A DNA stretch of 64,000 nucleotides from Gymnodinialimonas ulvae (GTDB taxonomy: Bacteria > Pseudomonadota > Alphaproteobacteria > Rhodobacterales > Rhodobacteraceae). The stretch covers positions 1,240,001-1,304,000 of the forward strand of contig NZ_JBBIFX010000001.1 of the NCBI RefSeq assembly GCF_037543845.1, read 5' to 3'. The notes beneath the pieces are model-generated. The model made no database searches. It was not told the DNA's origin and saw nothing but the letters and a program-made list of their open reading frames with translations. Each line of letters starts with the position of its first letter. Positions within the stretch are counted from its first letter, which is position 1. Shown here in pieces: positions 15,712 to 23,919 of this stretch. Both the position numbers and the translations under genes were made by a program.

Positions 15712-16323
15712 ATGAGCAGCGAAAAACCCCGTACCCGCATTCAGGAAAAGAACCGCGCCCTGGCGTTGGAAGCCGCGTTGGAGGTGTTTTCAAGGCAGGG
15801 GTTTCGCGGTGCCACGCTGGATGAAATCGCGCGCGAGGCGGGGCTGTCAAAGCCCAATCTGCTGTATTATTTCGCTTCCAAGGACGAGATCCATGTGACA
15901 CTTCTCGAAGGCCTCGTCGACACCTGGCTCGCCCCTCTGCGCGAGATGGATGCCGAAGGCGACCCGCGCGAGGAATTACTCGCCTATGTCCATCGCAAGC
16001 TTCAGATGAGCCGGGATTATCCAAGAGAATCAAGGCTTTTCGCGCAAGAGGTCGTGCAAGGCGCGCCCCGCATCGGTGCTGGTTTGTCCACCGATCTCAA
16101 AGCCCTGGTCGATGAAAAAGCCGCCGTGATCCGCGCTTGGTCACGGGCCGGAAAGATCGCCGATGTCGATCCGCATCACCTGATTTTCTCCATCTGGTCC
16201 CTCACGCAGCATTACGCCGATTTCGACGTGCAGGTCCGCGCCGTTCTTGGGCCCGGGCGCGACCCGGTGGCCGAGGCCGAGGGGTTCCTCGACACGCTTT
16301 TCCGCCGCCTGCTCGCGCCCTGA
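15712..16323 (+). CDS. rutR: TetR-family regulator of pyrimidine catabolism RutR
   Basis: 203 residues from ATG 15712; an ATG at 15700 is an alternative and neither has a strong Shine-Dalgarno. The N-terminal TetR helix-turn-helix includes GFRGATLDEIAREAGLSK and NLLYYFASK. The ligand-binding half matches E. coli RutR closely as I remember that sequence (DTWLAPLR, SRDYPRESRLFAQE, DLKALVDEK, DPHHLIFSIWSLTQHYADF). RutR is a repressor released by uracil or thymine and also acts on purine, carbamoyl-phosphate and pH genes in E. coli. It is transcribed divergently from the pyrimidine operon, with its exact consensus operator in between, and convergently with preA. Confidence 0.95.
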   Translation: MSSEKPRTRIQEKNRALALEAALEVFSRQGFRGATLDEIAREAGLSKPNLLYYFASKDEIHVTLLEGLVDTWLAPLREMDAEGDPREELLAYVHRKLQMSRDYPRESRLFAQEVVQGAPRIGAGLSTDLKALVDEKAAVIRAWSRAGKIADVDPHHLIFSIWSLTQHYADFDVQVRAVLGPGRDPVAEAEGFLDTLFRRLLAP

Positions 16324-16339
16324 TCGCGGCCGCGCCGGT

Positions 16340-17644
16340 CTATTCCGCCGCCTTCACCGCGCCCGGGTTGTTGGGATGCGTCGTCCAGTTCGCATAGTCC
16401 GGCGACACCACATTCCCCGTCCGCTCGTCCGTCGCGCCCGCGTCCAGCTCTTCCATGGTGATGCACCCCTCGACCGGACACACGTTCACGCACAGATTGC
16501 AGGCCACGCATTCCGCGTCGATCACTTCGAACACGCGATCCTCGCTCATGGAAATCGCCTGATGCGACGTGTCCTCACAAGCCGCATAGCAGCGCCCGCA
16601 CTTGATGCAATCGTCCTGCGAAATCCTTGCTTTTGTTACATAGTTCAGGTTCAGATATTGCCAATCCGTCACATTCGGAACGGCCTTTCCGACCAGATCC
16701 TCAAGTCCTATATCCTTCTCATCGAGGTATTGCGACAGGCCGGAAATCATCTCGGACACGATCTTGAAACCATAGGTCATCGCCGCCGTGCAGACCTGCA
16801 CATTGCCCGCGCCAAGCGCCATGAACTCCGCCGCATCGCGCCAGGTCGTGACCCCGCCGATGCCCGAAATCGGCAGGCCGTGTGTCTCGGGATTGCGCGC
16901 AATCTCGGACACCATCGACATCGCAATCGGCTTGACTGCCGGGCCGCAATAGCCCCCGTGGCTGCCCTTCCCGTCAATCGACGGCTCGGGCGACATCGTG
17001 TCGAGGTTCACCGACGTGATCGAGTTAATGGTGTTGATCAATGACACCGCGTCCGCCCCGCCGCGCTTGGCCGCTTCGGCCGGTTTGCGCACGTCTGTGA
17101 TGTTCGGCGTCAGCTTCACGATCACGGGCTTGGAGTAATACTGCTTGCACCAGCGCGTGACCATTTCGATGTATTCGGGCACCTGCCCCACGGCCGCGCC
17201 CATGCCGCGTTCGGACATCCCGTGCGGGCAGCCGAAATTCAACTCGATCCCGTCCGCGCCCGTGTCCTCGACCAGCGGCAGGATCGCCTTCCACGCCTCT
17301 TCCTCGCACGGCACCATGATCGACACGATCATCGCGCGATCCGGATAATCGGCCTTCACGCGCTTGATCTCTTCCAAGTTCGTGTAAAGGTCGCGATCGG
17401 TAATAAGTTCAATGTTGTTAAGGCCCAACAGCCGCCGGTCCGCCCCGTAAATCGCGCCGTACCGCGGCCCGTTCACATTCACCACCGGCAGCCCTTCGGC
17501 CCCCAGCGTCTTCCAGACGACGCCGCCCCACCCGGCCTCGAACGCGCGGCGGACGTTGTATTCCTTGTCCGTCGGCGGCGCCGAGGCGAGCCAGAACGGA
17601 TTCGGCGATTTGATCCCGAGGAAATTGCTTGAAAGGTCTGCCAT
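16340..17644 (-). CDS. preA: NAD-dependent dihydropyrimidine dehydrogenase subunit PreA
   Basis: 434 residues. The start is ATG 17644, 19 bases after the preT stop, rather than an upstream codon inside preT. Residues 1 to about 320 are an FMN-binding dihydroorotate-dehydrogenase-like barrel (LGIKSPNPFWLAS, ELNFGCPHGMSERGMG, KLTPNITD, SGIGGVTTWRDAAE). The C-terminal part holds two [4Fe-4S] motifs, CIKCGRCYAAC and CVACNLCVNVCPVEGC. With PreT it reduces uracil and thymine to the 5,6-dihydro forms, the first step of the pathway completed by hydA and its neighbours. Confidence 0.97.
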   Translation of the reverse strand: MADLSSNFLGIKSPNPFWLASAPPTDKEYNVRRAFEAGWGGVVWKTLGAEGLPVVNVNGPRYGAIYGADRRLLGLNNIELITDRDLYTNLEEIKRVKADYPDRAMIVSIMVPCEEEAWKAILPLVEDTGADGIELNFGCPHGMSERGMGAAVGQVPEYIEMVTRWCKQYYSKPVIVKLTPNITDVRKPAEAAKRGGADAVSLINTINSITSVNLDTMSPEPSIDGKGSHGGYCGPAVKPIAMSMVSEIARNPETHGLPISGIGGVTTWRDAAEFMALGAGNVQVCTAAMTYGFKIVSEMISGLSQYLDEKDIGLEDLVGKAVPNVTDWQYLNLNYVTKARISQDDCIKCGRCYAACEDTSHQAISMSEDRVFEVIDAECVACNLCVNVCPVEGCITMEELDAGATDERTGNVVSPDYANWTTHPNNPGAVKAAE

Positions 17645-17663
17645 CTGTTCGGCCCTCTCCGGA

Positions 17664-18998
17664 TTACGCGCCAAGCGCAGTGTGAATGTCTTCCGCCGCG
17701 TCACGCCCTTCGGCCACGGCGGTCACGGTCAGGTCCTCGCCCCCATTGGCGCAATCACCGCCTGCCCAGACGCCCGCCATGCTGGTGCGCCCCGCGCCGG
17801 TCACGGTGATCTTGCCCCCCTCGATCAACAGCCCGTCCGGCGTCGCGCCAAGCGTCTGACCGATGGCCTTGAGGACCTGGTCGGCGGGAATGTCGAAGGT
17901 CTCGCCCGTGCCCTGCACCGACCGCCCTTCAATCCGCGTGTACTCGCAGCGCAACGCCGTGGCCGTACCATTTCCAAGCACCTCTAACGGCATGGCATTG
18001 AACACAAATCGCACGCCCTTGGAGGCCGCGAGGTCCTGTTCATAGGGGCTCGCGGGCATCGCCTCGCGTCCGCGCCGATACACCAATGTCACGTTTTCGG
18101 CCCCCAGCAATTTCGACTGCACCGCCGCATCAATCGCCGTCATGCCGCCCCCGACCACAACCACGTTGCGGCCCACCGGCAGCGCACCAAGGTCATCGGC
18201 CTGCCTCAGGTCGGCGATGAATTCGACCGCGGCGCGCACACCGTCGCGGGTCTCGCCGTTGGCCCGCAGCGTGTTCACACCACCAAGCCCCATGCCCAGA
18301 AATACCGCGTCGTAATCCGATTGCAGCTCCCCAAGCGTCAGTTCGTTGCCCAACGCGCGGTCCGTCAGAAGCCGGATCCCGCCAATTTTCATCAGCCAAT
18401 CCACCTCCGACTGGGCGAAATCCTCGGTGCTCTTGTAGCTGGCGATACCGTATTCGTTCAGGCCGCCACCCTTGGACTTTTTGTCAAAGATATCGACGGC
18501 GTGCCCCTTCATCGCCAGACGATGCGCGCAGGCCAGCCCCGCAGGCCCCGCGCCCACAACGGCGACCTTTTTGCCGGTCGCCTCGGCGCGCGCGAAGGGA
18601 TGCGCGCCCTTGGCCATCACGATGTCGGTCGCAAACCGCTGCAACCGGCCGATCTCAACCGGCTTGCCTTCCGCAGCCTCGCGCACGCAGGCCTCTTCGC
18701 AGAGCGTCTCGGTCGGACACACCCGCGCGCACATGCCACCCAGGATGTTCTGGTCAAAGATCGTCTCCGCCGCCGCTTCCGGCGTGCCGGTTGCGATCTG
18801 GCGGATGAACAGGGGGATGTCGATGGTCGTCGGGCAGGCCGTGATGCACGGTGCGTCGTGGCAGAAATAACACCGGTCCGCCGCGACCAAGGCTTCGTGC
18901 CCATCCAGCGGCGCGTGCAAGTCCGCGAAGTTCTCTGCAAGCGCCTCTGCGGGCAGGCGCGCTGGTGCAATTCCGGGAGTGAACGGGCTGTTTGTCAT
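17664..18998 (-). CDS. preT: NAD-dependent dihydropyrimidine dehydrogenase subunit PreT
   Basis: 444 residues from ATG 18998. The start was chosen because residue 1 leads straight into the family N-terminus; an upstream start at 19037 would add 13 poorly supported residues. Cys-rich motifs near the start (CYFCHDAPCITACPT and CARVCPTETLCEEACV) bind Fe-S clusters. An FAD-binding VAVVGAGPAGLACAHRLA lies near 140 and an NAD-binding VVVVGGGMTAIDAA near 280. It passes electrons from NADH to PreA. It is the first gene of a preT-preA operon on the minus strand, with a degenerate RutR-like box 63 bases before its start. Confidence 0.96.
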   Translation of the reverse strand: MTNSPFTPGIAPARLPAEALAENFADLHAPLDGHEALVAADRCYFCHDAPCITACPTTIDIPLFIRQIATGTPEAAAETIFDQNILGGMCARVCPTETLCEEACVREAAEGKPVEIGRLQRFATDIVMAKGAHPFARAEATGKKVAVVGAGPAGLACAHRLAMKGHAVDIFDKKSKGGGLNEYGIASYKSTEDFAQSEVDWLMKIGGIRLLTDRALGNELTLGELQSDYDAVFLGMGLGGVNTLRANGETRDGVRAAVEFIADLRQADDLGALPVGRNVVVVGGGMTAIDAAVQSKLLGAENVTLVYRRGREAMPASPYEQDLAASKGVRFVFNAMPLEVLGNGTATALRCEYTRIEGRSVQGTGETFDIPADQVLKAIGQTLGATPDGLLIEGGKITVTGAGRTSMAGVWAGGDCANGGEDLTVTAVAEGRDAAEDIHTALGA

Positions 18999-19060
18999 GC
19001 GTCTTTTGCCTCGCGTATCGAATTGGCTCGGGTACAATCACGCTGGCATGAGTTCAAAAA

Positions 19061-19076
19061 TTTATCAAATGGTAAA
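19061..19076. promoter_or_regulatory. Degenerate RutR-like operator upstream of preT
   Basis: On the minus strand the site reads TTTACCATTTGATAAA. It agrees with the perfect operator at 15541 at 13 of 16 positions, including the ACCATTTG core, and it is an imperfect inverted repeat. It lies 63 bases upstream of the preT start, a suitable place for repression. Confidence 0.55.
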
Positions 19077-19276
19077 AAATGAATGCGGGTGATAGCGGGG
19101 GGCTTTGCATCTGAAACGGCACGTTGCCCTGTTTTTGTGCGTCTCGGGGATGACCCTGCGCCCCTCGCTGCCCACATGTTCGCGAACGCGGCGGCTTTTC
19201 CCCGCGTCACCCCTGCGCTATAGCGCGTGGACCAACAGCCCCGGAGACGGGCATCAGGCGGATGGTGAGGAGCGAC

Positions 19277-19771
19277 ATGGCTGAAAAGACGCGCGACGAA
19301 GATGTGGCCTTTATCAAGGCCTTGGCGGAGCTTCTGCGGGAAAATGACCTGACAGAACTCCATGTGAAGCGCGAATATGCCGAATCCGATTGGCTGAATG
19401 TGCGCGTGGCCCGGCAGACGATGCTGGCCCCGGCCCCGGTACAGGCCGCTCCGATGGCGGCTCCGGCTCCGGTGGCACCTGCCGGTGCAGCTGCTCCGTC
19501 GGCACCAAGCGGCGCGTCCGATGATCCCGCGCAGGCGCCCGGCGCCGTGACCTCGCCGATGGTCGGCACCGCCTATCTGCAGCCCGAACCGGGCTCCGCC
19601 CCCTTCGTCAGCGTCGGCGACAAGGTCGCCGAAGGGCAAACCGTGCTGATCATCGAGGCGATGAAGACCATGAACCAGATCCCCGCGCCGCATGCCGGGA
19701 CAATCAAACGCATTCTGGTCGAAGACGGGGCCGCGATCGAATACGGCGCGCCCCTGATGATCATCGAATAA
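19277..19771 (+). CDS. accB: Acetyl-CoA carboxylase biotin carboxyl carrier protein
   Basis: 164 residues from ATG 19277, with AGGAG five bases upstream deciding the start. An N-terminal helical region (1-45) is followed by a Pro/Ala-rich linker (about 50-90). The biotinyl domain (about 90-164) carries EAMKTMNQ, with biotinylated Lys130. It carries the carboxyl group for the first step of fatty-acid synthesis. It is directly followed by accC (18-base gap), the usual bacterial accBC operon. Confidence 0.98.
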   Translation: MAEKTRDEDVAFIKALAELLRENDLTELHVKREYAESDWLNVRVARQTMLAPAPVQAAPMAAPAPVAPAGAAAPSAPSGASDDPAQAPGAVTSPMVGTAYLQPEPGSAPFVSVGDKVAEGQTVLIIEAMKTMNQIPAPHAGTIKRILVEDGAAIEYGAPLMIIE

Positions 19772-19789
19772 ACCGGAAAGGGGCGTCCG

Positions 19790-21136
19790 ATGTTCCGCAA
19801 GATCCTGATCGCCAACCGCGGCGAGATTGCGCTTCGTGTCATCCGCGCCGCCCGCGAAATGGGCGTGGAAACAGTTGCGGTGCATTCCACCGCCGACGCC
19901 GACGCGATGCATGTCCGCATGGCCGACGAGGCGATCTGCATCGGTCCGGCCCCCGGTACCGACAGCTACCTGTCGATGTCCGCGATCCTTTCGGCCTGCG
20001 AAATTACCGGCGCCGAGGCGATCCACCCCGGCTATGGCTTCCTGTCCGAGAACGCCGCCTTCGTGCAGGCGGTCGAGGATCACGGGATCAAGTTCATCGG
20101 CCCCTCCGCCGAACACATCCGAATGATGGGCGACAAGATCACCGCCAAGGACACGATGATCAAACTGGGCGTGCCGTGCGTGCCGGGCTCCGACGGTGGC
20201 GTGCCCGATCTGGACGCCGCCCTCAAGGTCGGCGATGCTGCGGGCTACCCGGTGATCGTCAAGGCCACCGCCGGCGGCGGCGGGCGCGGCATGAAGCTTG
20301 CCAAATCACGCGACGAGATGGAGATCGCCTTCCGCTCTGCGCGGTCCGAGGCGAAATCGGCCTTCGGCAACGATGAGGTCTATATCGAGAAATACCTGGG
20401 CCGTCCGCGCCATATCGAGGTGCAGATTTTCGGCGACGGACGGGGACGGGCCGTGCATCTGGGCGAACGGGATTGCTCATTGCAACGCCGCCACCAGAAA
20501 GTCTTCGAAGAGGCCCCCGGCCCCTCCATCGACGCAGAAACGCGCGCCCGCATCGGCGAGACCTGCGCCAAGGCCTGCGCCGATCTGGGCTATGAAGGCG
20601 CAGGCACGATCGAGTTTCTCTATGAAGACGGCGAGTTCTTCTTCATCGAAATGAACACCCGGCTGCAGGTCGAACACCCCGTGACCGAGGCGATCATGGG
20701 CGTCGATCTGGTCCGCGAACAGATCCGCGTCGCGGCGGGCGAACCGATGAGCTTCCGGCAGGAGGATCTGCAGGTGCAGGGCCACGCCATCGAAGTCCGC
20801 ATCAACGCCGAAAAATTGCCGAACTTCGCCCCCTGCCCCGGTACGATCACCCAATACCACGCCCCCGGCGGGCTCGGCGTGCGTATGGACAGTGCTCTGT
20901 ACGACGGCTACCGCATCCCACCCTATTACGATTCGCTGATTGCCAAACTGATCGTGCATGGCCGCGACCGACCCGAGGCGCTGGCCAGGCTCAACCGCGC
21001 GTTGGGCGAGTTGATCGTAGATGGCATCGACACGACCGTGCCGTTGTTTCACGAGCTTCTGAAGGCCGACGCCGTGCAGACCGGCGACTATACGATCCAC
21101 TGGCTGGAAGGCTGGCTGGATCAGAACATGGGCTAA
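19790..21136 (+). CDS. accC: Acetyl-CoA carboxylase biotin carboxylase subunit
   Basis: 448 residues, the standard length. It is an ATP-grasp enzyme: FRKILIANRGEIALRVIRA at the N-terminus, the glycine-rich KATAGGGGRGMKLA loop near 160-173, ERDCSLQRRHQKVFEEAPGP, and EMNTRLQVEHPVTE with catalytic residues. It carboxylates the biotin on AccB using ATP and bicarbonate. It is co-transcribed with accB, and a strong terminator follows 12 bases after the stop. Confidence 0.98.
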   Translation: MFRKILIANRGEIALRVIRAAREMGVETVAVHSTADADAMHVRMADEAICIGPAPGTDSYLSMSAILSACEITGAEAIHPGYGFLSENAAFVQAVEDHGIKFIGPSAEHIRMMGDKITAKDTMIKLGVPCVPGSDGGVPDLDAALKVGDAAGYPVIVKATAGGGGRGMKLAKSRDEMEIAFRSARSEAKSAFGNDEVYIEKYLGRPRHIEVQIFGDGRGRAVHLGERDCSLQRRHQKVFEEAPGPSIDAETRARIGETCAKACADLGYEGAGTIEFLYEDGEFFFIEMNTRLQVEHPVTEAIMGVDLVREQIRVAAGEPMSFRQEDLQVQGHAIEVRINAEKLPNFAPCPGTITQYHAPGGLGVRMDSALYDGYRIPPYYDSLIAKLIVHGRDRPEALARLNRALGELIVDGIDTTVPLFHELLKADAVQTGDYTIHWLEGWLDQNMG

Positions 21137-21147
21137 GTTACAAAGTC

Positions 21148-21195
21148 GAACCGGCACCAAACGGGGTGAGCGCCCGTGGTGCCGGTTCTGATTTT
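21148..21195 (+). terminator. Rho-independent terminator of accBC
   Basis: A 12-bp perfect stem, GAACCGGCACCA (21148-21159) with TGGTGCCGGTTC (21177-21188), encloses a 17-nt loop and is followed by TGATTTT. It lies 12 bases after the accC stop. Confidence 0.9.
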
Positions 21196-21446
21196 CATCC
21201 TGTGACTTCGCCATGGGCCACAGGCTATTTCGGATTGTGCGCTTCGGCGTCTGACCCAACGGGGGTGGGTGGCACCGGACAAGCCCGCCAATCATTTCTT
21301 GGTCGAACTGGAACATGCGGTATTCCAGTCCCGACAAGCTGTATACAACCACACAGGCGTTAAACATCGGTGAATCGTCATAGGAGAATTCGCCTCTGCG
21401 CGTGATTTTGGTGGGCCTTTGTGCCCGCCTACCCTACGTATGCACT
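21196..21446. other. Intergenic spacer between accC terminator and aat
   Basis: Together with the terminator this makes a gene-free stretch of about 310 bases. I see no convincing gene, tRNA or riboswitch in it. It presumably holds the aat promoter. AGGAG at 21381-21385 lies about 65 bases before the chosen aat start and does not precede a useful in-frame ATG. Confidence 0.5.
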
Positions 21447-22085
21447 ATGGCTCATGACATGTACCCTTCTGATCGGCCGCTCCTGACCCCGGAGCTGATG
21501 ATCCGTGCCTATGCAGCCGGGATCTTTCCGATGTCCGAAGGGATCGACGATCCGAACGTTTTCTGGGTCGATCCGCAGCGTCGTGGCGTCTTTCCGCTGG
21601 ACCGATTCCATGTGTCCAGGTCGCTGCGCAAACGCATCCGCAGGGGGGGCTACTCCGTTCATATCAATCGTGATTTTTCCGGTGTGATCGATGGATGCGC
21701 CGATCGCGAACCGACTTGGATCAACCATGACCTGATGGCGTGCTATCAGGTGCTGCATGCGCAGGGCCTGGCCCATTCGGTCGAGATCTGGGATGCCGAT
21801 GGGCTGGCCGGTGGCGTCTTCGGTATCACTCTTGGCGCGGCGTTTTTCGGAGAAAGCATGTTCTCGCGCCGGACCGATGCGTCGAAACTGGCGCTTGGGC
21901 ACCTGACCCATCGCCTGCGCGCGGGCGGCTTTACCCTGTTCGACACGCAATTCGTCACCGACCATCTTTTGTCGCTGGGGGCGTTGGAATTGCCGCGCGC
22001 CGATTACCGAGCCGAGCTAAGCCATGCGTTGCTGTTGCCGGCGGATTTCTTCGCCTTGCCCGAAGACGCCCCACTCGACGTCTGA
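21447..22085 (+). CDS. aat: Leucyl/phenylalanyl-tRNA--protein transferase
   Basis: 212 residues from ATG 21447 (or 208 from ATG 21459); the upstream in-frame ATG at 21402 would add residues not seen in the family. Family landmarks are RAYAAGIFPM, VFWVDPQRRGVFPLD, FHVSRSLRKRIR and GESMFSRRTDASKLAL. Aat attaches Leu or Phe to proteins with N-terminal Arg or Lys, marking them for ClpS/ClpAP degradation by the N-end rule. It lies downstream of accBC in the arrangement usual for Rhodobacterales and is convergent with the DUF2155 gene. Confidence 0.96.
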   Translation: MAHDMYPSDRPLLTPELMIRAYAAGIFPMSEGIDDPNVFWVDPQRRGVFPLDRFHVSRSLRKRIRRGGYSVHINRDFSGVIDGCADREPTWINHDLMACYQVLHAQGLAHSVEIWDADGLAGGVFGITLGAAFFGESMFSRRTDASKLALGHLTHRLRAGGFTLFDTQFVTDHLLSLGALELPRADYRAELSHALLLPADFFALPEDAPLDV

Positions 22086-22120
22086 GCGCCGCGCCGCACC
22101 CTGACGGCCGCACGCGGACG

Positions 22121-22711
22121 TCATCCGGTGCAGCGCAAAACCCAAACGTCATAGCGCGAATGTTCCAGCGCGCTCAGTGCCGGGCTGGATGCCACCATCC
22201 AACCGTCGAACAGGGCATTTCCTTCAAGATCAAGCACTTCCAGATGCGCGAATGCGTCTCCACCGGGATCCCCGGCCGGATAGCGGCATTCCACGGCACG
22301 GATCGCAATGCGCCCGAACACCACCGTCTGACCCATCGACAATTCCAGATCCGTGGGCTGGCCCAGTAATTTGTCGAGCGCGCGCAAGGTCACGATGGTG
22401 CCCTGTTCGGTCGCGGGTTGGCTGACGGATGTCACCGGTCCGGTGACACCCGGGAAGCTTTCGAATGTGCCCTGCGACCCACCATCGCCGAGGTTGAGCT
22501 GAACATCGCCGTCGCCGTTGTTGATGATCAGGCCACCATCCTCGAACAGGGTCAGATCGGAACCCTCGCCGTCCTCTGCCGCATCCTCGCCGGTGCCAAG
22601 CTGGAACCCGTCGAGTGCGTTGTCGTCATCGAAATTGTCGAATTGCTGCGCGGCCAACTGTCCGGCCAGCAGCGCCAGGATCGCAGCAAACAGAAGCGGC
22701 GCGCGGCGCAT
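22121..22711 (-). CDS. DUF2155 domain-containing secreted protein
   Basis: 196 residues. A signal peptide (about 1-22, ending AGQLAAQ) is followed by an acidic, Asp/Gly-rich region of about 75 residues. A C-terminal DUF2155 domain (about 100-196) has TIVTLRALDKLLG, VFGRIAIRAVECRYPAGDP and a Trp-rich FDGWMVASSP ending in a VWVLRC strand; its two Cys may pair. The function of DUF2155 is unknown. The gene is usually beside an NDUFA12 homologue in alphaproteobacteria. ATG 22711 overlaps the stop of the upstream MCE gene by 1 base (TGATG), so the two are translationally coupled. Confidence 0.88.
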   Translation of the reverse strand: MRRAPLLFAAILALLAGQLAAQQFDNFDDDNALDGFQLGTGEDAAEDGEGSDLTLFEDGGLIINNGDGDVQLNLGDGGSQGTFESFPGVTGPVTSVSQPATEQGTIVTLRALDKLLGQPTDLELSMGQTVVFGRIAIRAVECRYPAGDPGGDAFAHLEVLDLEGNALFDGWMVASSPALSALEHSRYDVWVLRCTG

Positions 22712-23166
22712 CACGTGTCTCCGTTCCCGCCGAAGAACCGCAACAGCAGCGTGATCAGGCTGACGGAGGATTGCGTGTCGATGAACTCGCCCCCCGCTTC
22801 GAGATTGAAAGGGGATCCGCCGGGGATGACCTCCACGAACGAGCCACCCAGAAGCCCTTCGGAGGCAATCGCAATCGCGCTGTCATCGGGCAGGATGATC
22901 GTGTCGGAAACGCTGATCGTGGTCTCGGCCAGGAAGGTGTCGGGGTTCAGCTCCATCGCCGTGACCGTGCCGACCGGGACCCCACCCAGGCGCACTTCGG
23001 TGCCCACGCCGATGCCCTCCGCGGAGCGGAAATGCGCCTGCAAATCATAGCTGTCGCCGCCCGCCCCGGCCCCGGAACCGCTGGCATAAAGGAAAAACCC
23101 CACCGCTGCGGCCAGTACGGCGCCGCCGGTGGCGATCTCGGTTATGGAATAGTCTGCGTCAGCCAT
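22711..23166 (-). CDS. MCE-family (MlaD-like) protein
   Basis: 151 residues from ATG 23166. One N-terminal membrane anchor (about 10-28) is followed by a single MCE domain: YDLQAHFRSAEGIGVGTEVR, GGVPVGTVTAMEL, and SEGLLGGSFVEVIPGGS. MlaD proteins form hexameric periplasmic rings that move phospholipids between membranes, normally with MlaE permease and MlaF ATPase. No mlaE, mlaF, mlaB or mlaC is nearby, so the partners must be elsewhere. It is coupled to the downstream DUF2155 gene. Confidence 0.92.
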   Translation of the reverse strand: MADADYSITEIATGGAVLAAAVGFFLYASGSGAGAGGDSYDLQAHFRSAEGIGVGTEVRLGGVPVGTVTAMELNPDTFLAETTISVSDTIILPDDSAIAIASEGLLGGSFVEVIPGGSPFNLEAGGEFIDTQSSVSLITLLLRFFGGNGDT

Positions 23167-23236
23167 GGCATGGGGATAGCCGTCGCGGCCGGTGAGGCCA
23201 AGGGGAAGCTGTGCGCATTCCCGCGCACCGGTGCGA

Positions 23237-23614
23237 TTATTCCGGCGACCATGCCTCATAGTCGCGGCGATCTTCCGGCTCGGCGCGGCGGATCGAGCCT
23301 GCCGGCGCATAGGCCGCTGCCGAACCGGTCAGGTTCGGCAGGTGCGGCTTTTCCCACTCCTTGTGGACCAGCGGCGCATCGGTCGGTGGCTCATCCCAGG
23401 TATGATGCAACCAGCCATGCCATTCCGCCTCGACCCGACTCGCCTCGGCCTCGCCATTGAAGATGACCCAGCGCTTGGTGTCATCGGCGTTGCGGTAGAA
23501 GATATTGCCTTGTCCATCCTCGCCCACACGCTCGCCATTGCGCGCGGTGAAGAGCTGCGTGCCGAGGGTCTGGCCATTCCACCAGGTTACGGCGCGTTTG
23601 AGGAAATCGAGCAT
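23237..23614 (-). CDS. NDUFA12-family NADH:ubiquinone oxidoreductase accessory subunit
   Basis: 125 residues from ATG 23614. The NDUFA12/B17.2 signature is present: TWWNGQTLGTQLFTARNGERVG, GNIFYRN, RRWVIFNG-type (here KRWVIFNG), WHGWLHHTWDEPPT and a KPHLPNLTGS tail. The homologue in mitochondria is an accessory subunit of the complex I matrix arm. Alphaproteobacterial complex I carries the same subunit, one of the traits shared with mitochondria. It is followed on the minus strand by the MCE and DUF2155 genes. Confidence 0.95.
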   Translation of the reverse strand: MLDFLKRAVTWWNGQTLGTQLFTARNGERVGEDGQGNIFYRNADDTKRWVIFNGEAEASRVEAEWHGWLHHTWDEPPTDAPLVHKEWEKPHLPNLTGSAAAYAPAGSIRRAEPEDRRDYEAWSPE

Positions 23615-23919
23615 GGGGCGTTCCTGCTTGGTCTGTTGCTTTGCGTTCTGCCCGTTTGCCACGCAGCCGTCCAGTGCCAAGCCGTCGCGCCCCTTCCGAA
23701 ATTGCGCGGCGCTCGCCGCAGGTCTTTGTCTTTGGTTTCAGGGGGCGTTGCCCCCATCGCCTTGCGGCGATTCCCCCGGAGTATTTCGAAAACGAGGAAG
23801 AACGGATGTTTCGGTGTTTCGCCATCGTCGGAACGGGCGGCCCTGCTTGGCCGGTGGCGGTTGCCGGTTGGCGACGGCCTGTTCTACAACCGCTGCGAAA
23901 CATGACGACGGAGACTTCC
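23615..23919. other. Divergent spacer between NDUFA12 and metY genes
   Basis: About 305 bases without a gene. It contains the double-hairpin element at 23741-23803 and the ribosome-binding site of metY. I looked for the short SAM-responsive riboswitches common before sulfur genes in this group and could not recognise one. Confidence 0.5.
23741..23803 (+). repeat. Rhodobacterales-type double-hairpin intergenic element
   Basis: Two perfect hairpins follow each other: GGGGGC-GTT-GCCCCC (23741-23755) and ATCGCC-TTGC-GGCGAT (23756-23771). A tail reading CCCCCGGAGTATTTCGAAAA and then CGAGGAAGAAC completes it. Shorter relatives with the same GC-rich core and A-rich tail are at 8808-8841 and 51691-51724. 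Confidence 0.8.

Noticed and set aside
21137..21367. Minus-strand frame starting near 21367 in the accC-aat spacer
   Set aside because: It runs antisense into accC, has no domain and no ribosome-binding site, and overlaps the accBC terminator.
23804..23919. Possible SAM-responsive riboswitch before metY
   Set aside because: No recognisable conserved core or pseudoknot could be traced by eye; only ordinary GC-rich stems are present.
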